Below are positions 1-9,982 of a stretch of 55,170 nt of DNA, in pieces (within the stretch, counting starts at the first letter, position 1; each line of letters begins with the position of its first letter). The stretch spans positions 1-55,170 of the forward strand of contig JAQGDQ010001211.1 in NCBI GenBank assembly GCA_030141605.1, read 5' to 3'. This DNA is from Tubiluchus corallicola (taxonomy: Eukaryota; Priapulida; Priapulimorpha; Priapulimorphida; Tubiluchidae). The notes under the pieces were generated by a model. That model searched no databases. It was not told the origin of the DNA and worked only from the letters and a program-made list of their open reading frames with translations. Position numbers and translations under genes: made by a program.

Positions 1-317
1 AATAATTAAAATAGGAAGCGAATCAATTAATTCATTATATAAATCACTTGAATTCTATACGATCACAAGATATAATAATTAATAAGCGATAACTGGCACC
101 TGTGGCCAAGATTAAGATTTATATATGATAATATTGCAATATTTGCTAAGTCATGTAAAGCAGAAAACAAGGATCAGTTACGCATTCATTGGTAACTAAT
201 GAAAAGAGCCATTGGCTTAAAATATTGCCGAATTTGTTGCGTGACTGTATATTAAAGTTTTACTCGAATATCATGCATTAACTTACAGTAACGCAACAAA
301 TCCAGCAACAATATAAA

Positions 318-450
318 GCAACTGCTGTCTTTTTTTAGAAATATCAATGAATGCTCATCAAATCCTTACTCCATAGCCCATGTTCTGATGGAAACAAGGA
401 ATGGATGAGCATTCATTGATATCTATGCCACAGAATGATAGCTATTGCAA
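318..450. repeat. Foldback made from an inverted EGF exon fragment, copy 1
   Basis: A roughly 20-bp arm at 345-366 is repeated in inverse at 403-424 around a loop of about 40 bp. On the + strand the left arm follows a T-rich tract and reads like an EGF exon start (INECSSNPC), in the opposite orientation to the real exons. It is a partial exon copied in inverse. Confidence 0.65.
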
Positions 451-652
451 TGACATACTTCAGGATTTCCTATGTTATCATATACCTTACATTACAAGAA
501 AAATAAAAATAAAAATAAAAAATGCTCAGCATTTTTATTTGATTAAATGTTAAATTTTGAAAATTCCAAAACTTGTTTTACAATTGTTAAACTACTACTA
601 TACTATGTATCATAATATGCACAAAAATACAAAGCATCGTGAAAGGTTTTAC

Positions 653-766
653 TTGTTTCACATTCATCTCCCGTATATCCGTTGATGCACAAACAAATAT
701 AGCCATCGATTTCATCTTTACAAGTACCTCCATTCTGACAAGGATTAGATAAACATTCATCAGTTT
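653..766 (-). CDS. EGF exon, type A (leftmost)
   Basis: 114 bp, phase 1-1, with acceptor AG (complement of 767-768) and donor GTAAAA. It encodes a complete EGF domain starting T-D-E-C with all six cysteines; the C-terminal half reads GYTGDEC. It is nearly identical to the exon at 1796-1909. It is the last EGF exon of the array in transcription order within the window. Confidence 0.8.
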
Positions 767-3700
767 CTAAACAGAAACAACAAACGCATTAAAAAGATGC
801 AAATTACACAATTTACTTAAATTGTCATTGTCACTATTATTGCATATTAGGCTAGAGAGTTTTCTCTCTGACAGCGAACTCTTAAGTCTGAACTGCTTTT
901 TGTAGTTGTCAGTAACTTATTGCAAACTCTCTGACAGTTGCCGCATGTTATTCTAATGATCTCAATAGGAACAGTCTGTTAAAATTATTACTTACCTAGT
1001 TGACACCTAGTTCCAGTATATCCAGCAGCACAAGAACAATCGTATGCATTGACTCTATCATGACACGTAGCATTATTCAGGCAAGGACTTGATGCACATT
1101 CATCAATATCTAAAAATAAATTTGCTAACTCATGTGCAGCAGAAAACAATGAAATGTAAGTGATTCATCTTATGACTAAAATAGTTATCTTAGGGAATAA
1201 GGTACACTGTAGATACAATACATAAAAAACATCCGTCATTACATGTGTCACATTTATTTCCAGTATACAAAGCTTGCAATTGCAAATGTATGAGTTGATT
1301 CTATCAGAACATGTGCCATGGACACAACGATCAGATAGGCATTCATTTATATATAAAGAAAAGAGCTATTGGGTTAAAATATTGCCGAATTTGTTGCATG
1401 ACTGTGTATTAATGTTTTACTCGAATATCATGCATTAACTTACAGTGACGTAACAAATTCAGCAACAATATAAAGCAACAGCTGTCTTTTTTAGAAATAT
1501 CAATGAATGCTCATCAAATCCTTGCTCCATAGTCCATGTTCTGATGGAAACAAGGATATGGATGAGCATTCATTGATATCTATGCCACAGAATGATAGCT
1601 ATTGCAATGAAAAATTTCAGGATTTACTACGTTACTATATACCTTACGTTACAAGAGAAAGAAAAAGAAAAAAAAGCTTTGCATTTTCATTTAATTAAAT
1701 GGTAAATTTTGATAATTCCAAAAGTCTTACAATTGTTAATCTACTTCTACACTGCATATCATAATATGCACAAAAATACAAAGCGTCGGTTTTACTTGTG
1801 TCACATTCATCCCCGGTATATCCGTTGACGCACAAACAAATATAGCTATCGATTTCATCTTTACAAGTTCCTCCATTCTGACAAGGATTAGACGAACATT
1901 CATCAATTTCTAAACAGAAGCAATAAACGCATTAAAAAGATGCAAATCACCCAATTTATTTAAAAGAGTACTAAAGCCATTCAATAAAGTGTCGATGTCA
2001 TTGTAACTGTTATTGAAGTTCGGACTAGAGACTTTTCTCTCTGACGCAAACACTAAAGTCTGAACTGCTTTTTGTAGTACTGTCAATAACTTTTTGCAAA
2101 CTCTCTGACAGTTTCCGAATGGTTATTCTAATGATCTCAATAGGAACAGTTTGTTATAATTATTACTTACCATGTCGACACCTAGTTCCAATAAATCCAG
2201 CAGCACAAAAACAATCGTATGCATTGACACTATCATGACATGTAGCATTATTCAGGCAAGGATTTGATGCACATTCATCTATATCTAAAAATAATTAATT
2301 CAAAATATTGTAAGTCTTGCAAAGCAGAAAACAATAAAATGTCTAACACAGTTATTTTGTTAATGTTTAACTAAAGCAGTTATCATAGGGAATAAAATAC
2401 ATTTTCTATACACTCCGTAAAAAACAAGCTTTACTTTGTTCACATTTAGTTCCAATGAATCCTGCCACACAAGTGCAAGTGTATTTATCTATTTCATCTT
2501 TACAAGCACCTAAAACCTGACAAGGATTAGACGAACATTCATCAATTTTTAAACAGAAGCAACAAACGCATTAAAAAGATGCAAATTACCCAATTTACTT
2601 AAATAAGTGCTAAAGCCATTCAATAAAGTGTCGATGTCTTTGTCACTGTTATTGCATATTAGACTAGAGAGTTTTTTCTCTGACAGGAAACTCTAAAGTC
2701 TGAACTGCTTTGCGTAGTACCGTCAATAACTTATTGCAAACTCTCTGACAGTTGCAGCATGGTTATTCTAATGATTTCAATAGGAACAGTCTGTTATAAT
2801 TATTACTTACCTAGTTGACACCTAATTCCAGCATATCCAGCTGCACAGGAACAATCGTATGCATTGAAACTGTCATGACACGTTGCATCATTCAGGCAAG
2901 GATTTGATGCACATTCATCAGTATCTAAAAATTAATTATTAAAAACATTGCAGCATTTGCTAAGTCATATGTAGTAGAAAACATTGAAATGTAAGTGTGC
3001 CATCTTTCGAATACAATACATAAAAAACATCTGTCTTTACCTGTGTCACATTTATTTCCTGTATACCCAGATTGACAATTGCAAATGTATGAGTTAATTC
3101 TATCAGAACATGTACCATGGACACAAGGATCAGATTCGCATTCATTTATATCTAAAGAAAAGAGCTATTGGATAAAAATATTGCGGAATTTGTGACATGA
3201 TTATATACTAAAATATTACTCTAATATCATGCCGTAAAATACAGTGACGCAACAATTGTTGAACTACTAATACACTGCCTATCATAATATGCACAAAAAT
3301 ACAAAGCATCGTGAAAGGTTTTACTTGTTTCACATTCATCTCCGGTATATCTGTTGATGCACAAAAAATATAGCTATCTATTTCATCTTTACAAGTACCT
3401 ACAATCTGACAAGGATTAAACGAACATTCATCAATTTCTAAACAGGAGCAGCAAACGCATTAAAAGCATGCAAATTACGCAATTTATTTAAATACTTATT
3501 AAAGAAATTCGTAAAGTGTTGATGTCTTTGTCACTGTTATTGAATATTGGACTTAGAGAGATTTTTCTCTCACACAGCAAAATCTAAAGTCTAAACTGCT
3601 TTGTATAGTACTGTCAATAACTTATTGCAAAATCTCTGACAGTTGCTGCATGTTATTCTAATGATTACAATAGGAACAGTCTGTTATAATTATTACTTAC

Positions 3701-4303
3701 CAAGTTGACATCTAGTTCCAGTATATCCAGCAGCACAAGAACAATTGTATGCATTGACTCTATCATGACACGTTGCATTATTTAGGCAAGGACTTGATAC
3801 ACATTCATCTATATCTACAAATTATTTAACCAAAATAAGGTAAGTATTGTACAGCAGAAAACAGTGAAATGTCTTACATAGTTATTTTGTAATGTAGAAT
3901 TTTTAACTAAAGTACTTAACATAGAGAATAAAGTACATTTTAGATACAATCTGAAAAACAATCATAGCAAGCTTTACTTTGTTCACAGTTAGTTCCGGTG
4001 TATCCTGCCACACAAGTGCAAGTGTATTTATTGATTTCATTTTCACAGGTTGCTCCATTCTGACAAGGATTAGAATCACACTCATCAATGGCATCTTAAC
4101 AAAAAAAGTTTAGCCATTGGTAGATGCATGAACAGCCAAGTAATAATGAATATAACAGTACCATCATCGTCACTATCGTTGTCATCATCATCATCATCAT
4201 CATTAATGACATCAAGCCATTAGCTATTTAAAAATTATAAGCTATGTACTGTTCAGTTGGGGAAATATGTTTGTAAGGTGTGTGGGTGTGTGTGAAAATG
4301 TGA

Positions 4304-4389
<86 letters not shown>

Positions 4390-7300
4390 ATTTTGATATT
4401 AAATGGCTTGTATTGCTGTATGTGTTTTTTCATTTGATCATCTCCTTACGCCTGTCACTTGAAATGGTTTGTACTTACTTGTTGGAGTGCTTCGTTTGTT
4501 TATGCAGAAAAAGCAATACCTGTTCTGGACTGATCAGTAGATACTTTTCTCTGGTACAGACGTTCTTTGTTGGTCTGACCAGTGGGTATGTTCCAGCATA
4601 CATGTAGTTAACATATTTGTCTGGAAAGGGTGGTACACGATCTGCGATGTAACTTCTTTATCGTGGAGAGCTGAGCTAAGTGTTGTATTGGCAAAAAAGG
4701 GCGGCATTCCTGTTGTATAGCCTGTCTTTCTCAGTCTACTTGCTGTTACATGGTTTGAAGGGCCAAGCCACAGAAGTGTGATGTTATTCTATTCCAGTCA
4801 GCTGTTAGTACGTTGATGTTGTAGACTACAAGAGAGTAGCTCGAAGCTGTTGGTTAGCTGTCATCAACTGCATTGTTATGGCACATAGATGATTGTCATG
4901 TTGCCTTTGTCAGCGTTGTCATTGTGGGAAGAAGATCGTTGTATTGTGCACAATATCAACATGAACATTCAGTTAAGTTTTGCGAATTCATTTTCTTATC
5001 CTCGTCTTTCCTTGGGGGTTTTCACGGCAAGCCATCAGTTGTAATTTTGATCTCTTACTGTTGTTGTACTCTTTTCTTTTGGAATAATTATAGCTTAAAA
5101 TTTATGTTTCATCTTGTTTTGTTTTTAACTAAATAGCCTTAAAAACAGCAGACGAACCAGTAAAAATACATTTAGTATATATTCCTGATCATTATATAAA
5201 AATTAGGAATGCAATAGCCCTCGGCATGTTACAATAGCAATGTTGTATTTAGCAAATGTAAAGTTCGTAACTGTCAATGTTGTAATGTTCTTTAGTCTAG
5301 TGCTTTTGCAAACATGTTACTGGTAAGTCATTTTAGTTAACAATGATGGTTTCGTGAATTGTAAAGCTAATTTTGTCATTTATCTTTTCATCTGTAATGA
5401 CTGTGGTTTACAGTATGTCGGCAACATCTCTTAATGTTTGCATCAAAGGCTTAATGGACATGCATCTAATGTTTCTTCAGGAGTTAGTCCCTTTTATATA
5501 GCCATTTTAAAGAGTCAGGACATGATTTATCTAAATCCAATATACAAGTTGTAGATTCTATTGATGTTGGTAATTTTGATTAAGAACAACGTAATTTAGA
5601 GTTAGGAAACAAAAAGGCCTTTGGATCAAAGTGTTATGTGCCACATTTCTGTTAGGGCTTATTGATAGGGTTCAGAAGGTGTCACATGACAGTGACAAGG
5701 TTAGACGAACACTCATCAATTTCTAAACAGAAGCAACAAACACATTAAAGAGATGCAAATTACGCAATTTATTTACGTAAGTATTAGAGCCATTCAATAA
5801 AGTGTTGCTGTCATTATCACTATTATTGCATATTAGACTAGAGAGTTCTCTTGCTGACAGCAAAATCTAAATTCCAAACTGCTTTCTATAGTACTATCAA
5901 TAACTTTTTGCAAACTCTCTGACAGTTGTCGCATGGTTATATTGACGATCTCAAAAGGAACAGTCTGTTATAATTATTACTTACCATGTCGACACCTAGT
6001 TCCAGTATATCCAGCAGCACAAGAACAATCGTATGCATTGACTCTATCATGACACGTAGCTTTATTCAGGCAAGGACTTGATGCACATTCATCTATATCT
6101 AAACAGAAGCAACAAACACATTAAAAAGACGAAAATTACCCAATTCATTTAAATATGTGCTGAAGCCATTATCAAATCCTTGCTCCATAGTCCATGTTCT
6201 GATGGAAACAAGGAATCGATGAGCCTTCATTGATATCTATGCCACACAATGATAGATATTGTAATGACAATTTTCAGGATTTGCTACGTTACTGTATACC
6301 TTACATTACGAAAAAAAGGAAAAAGAAAAGAAAAAAAATGTTTTGCATTTTCATTTAATTAAATGGTACATTTTGATAATTCCAAAACTTATCTTACAAT
6401 TGTTAGACTACTACTACACTACGTATCATAATATGCATTAAAAATACAAAGCGTCGTGAAAGGTTTTACTTGTTTCACATTCATCTGTATATCCATTGAC
6501 GCACAAACAAATATAACTATCGATTTCATCACAACAAGTACCTACAATCTGACAAGGATTAAACGAACATTCATCAATTTCTAAACAGGAGCAGCAATTG
6601 CATTCAAGAAATGCAAATTCCCAATTAATTTAAACCGCTCTGTGTTCTACATTGTGTGGCATTTTTAAAAACTCGATAATCTCAACAGCAGCAAACAGGA
6701 AAATATCTAGACCTTTTTCGCAATTGCGTCCAGCAAATCCTTTGGCACATATGCAAGTGTAGTTATTGGGTCTATCTACACATGTAGCTCCATTCTGGCA
6801 AGGATTAGAAAGAACCAAGCACTCATTAATAGCTAAGCAGAAAAAATAACATATATTCATACGTTAATCAATTCCAGAAGCAGTCTTGCTAAATTCATGA
6901 AAAAGTTTGTAACAGACAGATCGACTAAATCCAAAACAAAGTTACAGCAAACTGGAAACAATATTTTTCTTCAATTCATTTTTCTATAATTCCTTGGAAA
7001 AATTGCAATGCAAACTTTCACAGTATTAATAACAAACTAAATGTACATATTGTCCTTTTTACTTATTTATATTTTGTTTGAATTTCTGGCAATAGTACCA
7101 AACATTGTGGCAACTTTTACCTTCCCCACAAGTGCGTCCAGTAAATCCAGGAACACAAGTACAAGTGTATTTGTTGATTCCATTTATACACGTTGCTCCA
7201 TATTTACAGGGATAAGACTGGCATTCATTAATATCTAAAGAAGAAAGGTCTTTCTATAGAAGTGAGAAGATGCAAGACATATAAACTTAACTAAAATCTG

Positions 7301-8438
7301 AAATAGTAAAGAACGTTAAACTAACTACGTTCAAATCTCTTGACAGAATTAACTCTTCACAAAAAATTCTAATCTTAATAATTTTTGGACATATTAGACA
7401 AACGTGAAATGTTCTCATTTCTTTTGGCAAGTTATTGGAAGCAGTTGCTATGTGTTGATTTCTTGAGAGTTACTCTCTAGTGTGATTGCCTCAGCACTTT
7501 TCATTGTTAAAAATACGTTAACCTTTAGAAAAATATTTTGTTAAATGTTCACCTTGTCCACAGTCAACTCCAGTAAATCCATTTAGACAGGTACAACTGT
7601 ATTTATTGATTTCGTCTGTACAGTTAGCTCCATTTTTACAAGGATTTGACAAGCATTCATTTATATCTGAAGAAAAACAACGCAGTTGATAAAGCCATTG
7701 TTCTATAATGTAATGCAAAAATATGCAATAATGTCACACTGAATGTAACACTGATTAACGTAGCGTAATGTTGTGTAACGTCACATTGATTGGAATTGTC
7801 TTCATTTTACAACTTACTTTTCATTTTATTCTAATTAAATGGTAAATTTTGATAATTCCAATAATTTGTCTTACAATTGTAAAACTACTACCACACTGCG
7901 TATCATAATATGCATAAAAAATACAAAGCACCGTGAAAGGTTTTACTTGTTTCACATTCATCTCCGGTATATCTGTTGATGCACAAAAAATTATAGCTAT
8001 CTATTTCATCTTTACAAGTACCTACAATCTGACAAGGATTAAACGAACATTCATCAATTTCTAAACAGGAGCAGCAAACGCATTAAAAAGATGCAAATTA
8101 CCCAATTTATTTAAATACGTATTAAAGCCATGGAGTAAAGTGTCGATGTCTTTGTCACTGTTATTGAATATTCGACTAGAGATTTTTCTCTCTGACAGCA
8201 AACTCTAAAGTCTAAACTGCTTTTTGTAGTATTGTTTACGTTCTGTGCATTTTTAACTAAAGTACTAGGGAATAAAGTACATTTTAGATACAATCTGAAA
8301 AAACATCATAGCAAGCTTTACTTTGTTCACACTTAGTTCCCTTGAATCCTGCCACGCAATTGCAAGTGTATTTATCGACTTCATTTTTACAGGCTGCTCC
8401 ATTCTGACAAGGATTAGAACCACACTCATCTATGGCAT
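653..8438 (-). CDS. Multi-EGF-repeat extracellular protein, internal part of gene (exon array)
   Basis: This is an array of about 18 exons of 111-120 bp, each encoding one EGF domain with the six-cysteine pattern. Most begin D-x-[D/N]-E-C and carry C-x-[D/N]-x(4)-[Y/F]-x-C, as in calcium-binding EGF. Every exon has phase-1 boundaries (AG|two bases ... one base|GT), so any can be skipped or duplicated without changing frame. Transcription runs right to left. No start codon, signal peptide, transmembrane segment or stop is visible for the array, so the gene is incomplete: its 3' end lies beyond base 1, and its 5' end is either a missed exon or the LRR-tectonin gene upstream (see 10683-20606). 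Tandem EGF repeats are typical of Notch-, fibropellin- or fibrillin-like secreted or membrane proteins and often mediate protein contacts. Which family this belongs to cannot be told. Several exons are damaged (1243, 2435, 3325, 5694, 7947). Confidence 0.8.
996..1109 (-). CDS. EGF exon, type B
   Basis: 114 bp, phase 1-1, donor GTAAG, acceptor TTTTAG. The domain begins DIDEC and has six cysteines with [10 protein letters not shown], a calcium-binding type signature, then GYTGTRC. It is one of five very similar type B exons (996, 2171, 2811, 3701, 5985), each sitting about 230-260 bp from a type A exon. Confidence 0.8.
1243..1352 (-). pseudogene. Decayed EGF exon, type C
   Basis: It is homologous to the intact exon at 3041-3151 but carries two independent lesions. 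One base is missing near 1265-1275, which shifts the frame and removes the last two cysteines. The acceptor AG has become AT (+ strand CT to AT at 1353-1354). The first half (N-E-C ... CVHGTC ... CNC) is still readable. The exon is probably skipped, and because flanking introns are phase 1, skipping keeps the frame. Confidence 0.75.
1467..1600. repeat. Foldback made from an inverted EGF exon fragment, copy 2
   Basis: Same structure as at 318-450, with arms near 1496-1517 and 1561-1582. It sits at the same place in the next duplicated module, so it was duplicated along with the exons. The open frame across it has no EGF pattern beyond the first cysteines. Confidence 0.65.
1796..1909 (-). CDS. 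EGF exon, type A
   Basis: 114 bp, phase 1-1, splice sites intact. The domain begins EIDEC, has six cysteines and ends GYTGDEC. It is a close paralogue of the exon at 653-766, with flanking introns similar over hundreds of bases. Confidence 0.8.
2171..2284 (-). CDS. EGF exon, type B
   Basis: 114 bp, phase 1-1, donor GTAAG. DIDEC start, six cysteines, ending GTRC. Paralogue of the exon at 996-1109. Confidence 0.8.
2435..2548 (-). pseudogene. EGF exon, type A/D hybrid with lost acceptor
   Basis: The 114-bp frame is open with six cysteines, but the acceptor AG reads AA (+ strand CT to TT at 2549-2550). The first part matches type A exons ([10 protein letters not shown]) and the second part matches type D exons at 3978 and 8322 ([10 protein letters not shown]...GTKCEQ), and so does its downstream intron. 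It therefore looks like a product of unequal recombination inside the exon. Whether it is still spliced, through a nearby AG, cannot be told. Confidence 0.65.
2811..2924 (-). CDS. EGF exon, type B
   Basis: 114 bp, phase 1-1, donor GTAAG. DTDEC start and six cysteines. Paralogue of 996, 2171, 3701 and 5985. Confidence 0.8.
3041..3151 (-). CDS. EGF exon, type C (intact copy)
   Basis: 111 bp, phase 1-1, donor GTAAAG, acceptor TTTAG. It encodes INEC...CVHGTC...CNC...GYTGNKC with six cysteines. It serves as the reference for the decayed copy at 1243-1352. Confidence 0.8.
3325..3437 (-). pseudogene. EGF exon, type A, 1-bp frameshift
   Basis: 113 bp instead of 114. The + strand run that reads AAACAAA in intact type A exons is AAAAAA here (about 3361-3368), one base short. 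This removes the fourth and fifth cysteines from frame. Splice sites look normal, so inclusion would break the message. The sibling exon at 7947 carries a related change without the frameshift. Confidence 0.7.
3701..3814 (-). CDS. EGF exon, type B
   Basis: 114 bp, phase 1-1, donor GTAAG. DIDEC start, six cysteines, ending GYTGTRC. Confidence 0.8.
3978..4094 (-). CDS. EGF exon, type D
   Basis: 117 bp, phase 1-1, donor GTAAAG, acceptor TTAAG. It reads DAIDEC...NGATC...KYTCTC...GYTGTNC with six cysteines. It lies at the left edge of a segmental duplication whose other copy holds the exon at 8322-8438. Confidence 0.8.
4165..4203. repeat. (CAT)n-rich tract
   Basis: Imperfect trinucleotide repeat next to the type D EGF exon. 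A related tract lies at 8508-8580 in the duplicate copy. Confidence 0.8.
4312..4387. repeat. (GT)n microsatellite
   Basis: About 38 uninterrupted GT units. The tract is absent from the second copy of the segmental duplication (near 8675), so it expanded, or was lost, after duplication. Confidence 0.95.
4388..5692 (+). mobile_element. Penelope-like retroelement fragment with broken GIY-YIG endonuclease, copy 1
   Basis: The + strand at 5345-5660 encodes V-I-Y-L...C-x2-C-GLQYVG, then, after a frameshift, QRLNGH and later HDLSKSN. That order resembles the GIY-YIG endonuclease domain carried by Penelope-like elements. Frameshifts and stops mean it is inactive. The upstream 950 bp are repeated in copy 2 but have no recognisable frame. 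No terminal repeats were found. Family assignment rests on the short endonuclease motif only. Confidence 0.5.
5694..5722 (-). pseudogene. Truncated EGF exon fragment, type A
   Basis: Only the first 29 or so bases of a type A exon remain (acceptor plus IDECSSN). The sequence then switches abruptly, at about 5690, into the end of the duplicated Penelope-like segment. The fragment marks the junction of that duplication and cannot encode an EGF domain. Confidence 0.7.
5985..6098 (-). CDS. EGF exon, type B
   Basis: 114 bp, phase 1-1, donor GTAAG. DIDEC start and six cysteines. It belonged with the truncated type A exon at 5694. Confidence 0.8.
6170..6265. repeat. Foldback fragment, copy 3 (left arm lost)
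   Basis: It matches the loop and right arm of the other two foldbacks but lacks the left arm, so it can no longer fold. Confidence 0.55.
6470..6580 (-). CDS. EGF exon, type A variant with extra cysteine
   Basis: 111 bp, phase 1-1. It starts EIDEC, but one codon is deleted near the end (GYTDEC instead of GYTGDEC) and a lysine is replaced by cysteine, giving CC and seven cysteines in total. The odd cysteine would be unpaired within the domain. The frame is intact. Confidence 0.7.
6713..6832 (-). CDS. EGF exon, unique type
   Basis: 120 bp, phase 1-1. It reads INEC, then NPCQNGATC and CICAKGF...C with six cysteines. It is diverged from types A-D and shows no damage, so it belongs to the older, unduplicated part of the array. 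Donor GTCTAG is weak. Confidence 0.75.
7121..7234 (-). CDS. EGF exon, unique type
   Basis: 114 bp, phase 1-1, donor GTAAAAG, acceptor TTTAG. DINEC start and six cysteines, with [15 protein letters not shown]. Confidence 0.8.
7553..7666 (-). CDS. EGF exon, unique type
   Basis: 114 bp, phase 1-1, acceptor TTCAG, donor GTGAAC. It is a textbook calcium-binding type [23 protein letters not shown] and GFTGVDC. Confidence 0.85.
7947..8060 (-). CDS. EGF exon, type A, missing one conserved cysteine
   Basis: 114 bp, phase 1-1 and in frame. The C-x-C pair of the domain reads NFLC, so one cysteine is lost and a disulfide cannot form. The underlying + strand run is A-rich (7983-7992), the same place where the exon at 3325 has lost a base. 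The domain is probably unstable or non-functional. Confidence 0.65.
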
Positions 8439-9982
8439 CTAAACAAAAAAAGTTTAGCTATAAGCAGATGCAGCGAAGTAATAATGAATCTAAAGGTTGT
8501 AACATTATCACCACCATCATCATCGTCGTCGGCAATATCGTCATCATTATCCTCATCGTCATCATCATCATCAAAATCATTAATGATGCTTAAGCCTTTA
8601 GCTATTTAAAAATTATAAGCTATGTACTGTTCAGTTAGAGAAATATATTTGCAAGTGAAAATAGCTGTGAGGTGTGTTTTGTTAATTTTGAAAGTAAATG
8701 GCTTGCTTAGCTTGCATTGCTGTATGTGTTTTTTCATTTTATCATCTCCTAACCCTGACACTTAAAATGGTTTGTACTTACTTGTTGGAGTGCTTCGTTT
8801 GGTTATGCAGAAAAGGCAATACCTGGTTCTGGACAGTTGAGTTGATACTTTTCTCTGGTACAGACGTTCGTTGTTTGTCTGACCAGTGGGCATGTTCCAG
8901 CTTACCTGTAGTTAACGTATTTGTTTGGAAAGGCTGGTACAAGATCTGCAGTGTAACTTGTTGACCATGGAGAGCTGAACTAAGCGTTGTTTTGGCAAAA
9001 AGGGCCGTGTTCCTGTTGTATAGCCTGTCTTTTTCAGTCTCTGCTGTTACACGATTTGAAGACCTGTCAAGCTTATACATATTATTCTATTCCAGTCAGC
9101 TGTTAGTGCGTTGATGATATAGACTAGAGGGTTGATGGAAGATTATCTGTCGTTATCAGCACTGTTATGGCACATGGATGATTGTCATGTTGCCGTTGTC
9201 AGCGTTGTCATTGTGGGAAGAAGATCGTTGTATTGTGCACAATATTGCCATGAGCATTCAGTCAAGTTTTGCGAATTCATTTCTTATCCTCGTCTTTCCT
9301 TGGGGGTCTTCACAGCAAGCCATCAGTTGTAATTTTGATCTCTTACTGTTGTTGTACTCTTTTCTTTTGTAATAATTATAGCTTAAAATTCATGTTTCAT
9401 CTTGTTTTGTTTTTAACTAAATAGCCTTAAAAACAGCAGACGAACCAGTAAAAATACATGTAGTATATATTGCTGATCATTATATAAAAATTAGGAATAC
9501 AATAGCCCTCTGCACGTTACAATAGCAATGTTGTATTTAGCAAATGTAAAGTTCGTAACTGTCAATGATGTAATGTTCGTTAGTCTAGTGCATTTGCAAA
9601 CTTGTTACTGGTAAGTCATTTTAGTTAACAATGATGGTTTCGTGAATTGTAAAGCTAACTTTGTCATTTATCTTATCATCTGTAATGACTGTGGTTTACA
9701 GTATGTTGGCAAAATCTCTTAATGTTTGCATCAAAGGCTTAATGTACATACATCTAATGTTTCTTCAGGAGTTAGTCCCTTTTATATAGCCATTTTAAAG
9801 AGTCAGGAAGTGATTTATCTAAATCCAATATACAAGTTATAGATTCTATTGATGTTGATAATTTTGATTAAGAACAACGTAATTTAGAGTAAGGAAACAA
9901 AAAGGCCCTTGGATCAGAGTGTTATGTGCCACATTTCTGTTAGGGCTTATTGATAGGGTTTAGAAGGTGTGACATGGCAGTG
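8250..9982. repeat. Segmental duplication, copy 2
   Basis: Same content as copy 1 minus the (GT)n tract. It continues to the right into more element-like sequence (to about 10290), which suggests that this copy retains the longer original. Confidence 0.8.
8322..8438 (-). CDS. EGF exon, type D (first of the array in transcription order)
   Basis: 117 bp, phase 1-1. DAIDEC start with six cysteines, ending GTKCEQ. It is the duplicate of 3978-4094. The type B exon expected between this and the exon at 7947 has been deleted. Its phase-1 start (G|AT) is compatible with the tectonin exons upstream. Confidence 0.8.

Larger units (their letters stand above)
3903..5693. repeat. Segmental duplication, copy 1
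   Basis: It aligns end to end with 8250-9982 and includes a type D EGF exon, a CAT-rich tract and a Penelope-like fragment. The right edge cuts into an EGF exon at about 5690, and the other copy continues differently after the shared CAGTG. Confidence 0.8.

Noticed and set aside
1507-1698. Plus-strand 63-codon frame starting near an EGF-like MLIKSLL
   Set aside because: It starts inside the inverted foldback copy of an EGF exon and has no further EGF pattern.
4242-4607. Open frames across the (GT)n tract on both strands
   Set aside because: They are produced by the dinucleotide repeat and carry no domain.
8778-9080. 100-codon minus-strand frame in the Penelope-like segment
   Set aside because: It is not kept open in the duplicate copy at 4.4-4.8 kb and has no known domain.
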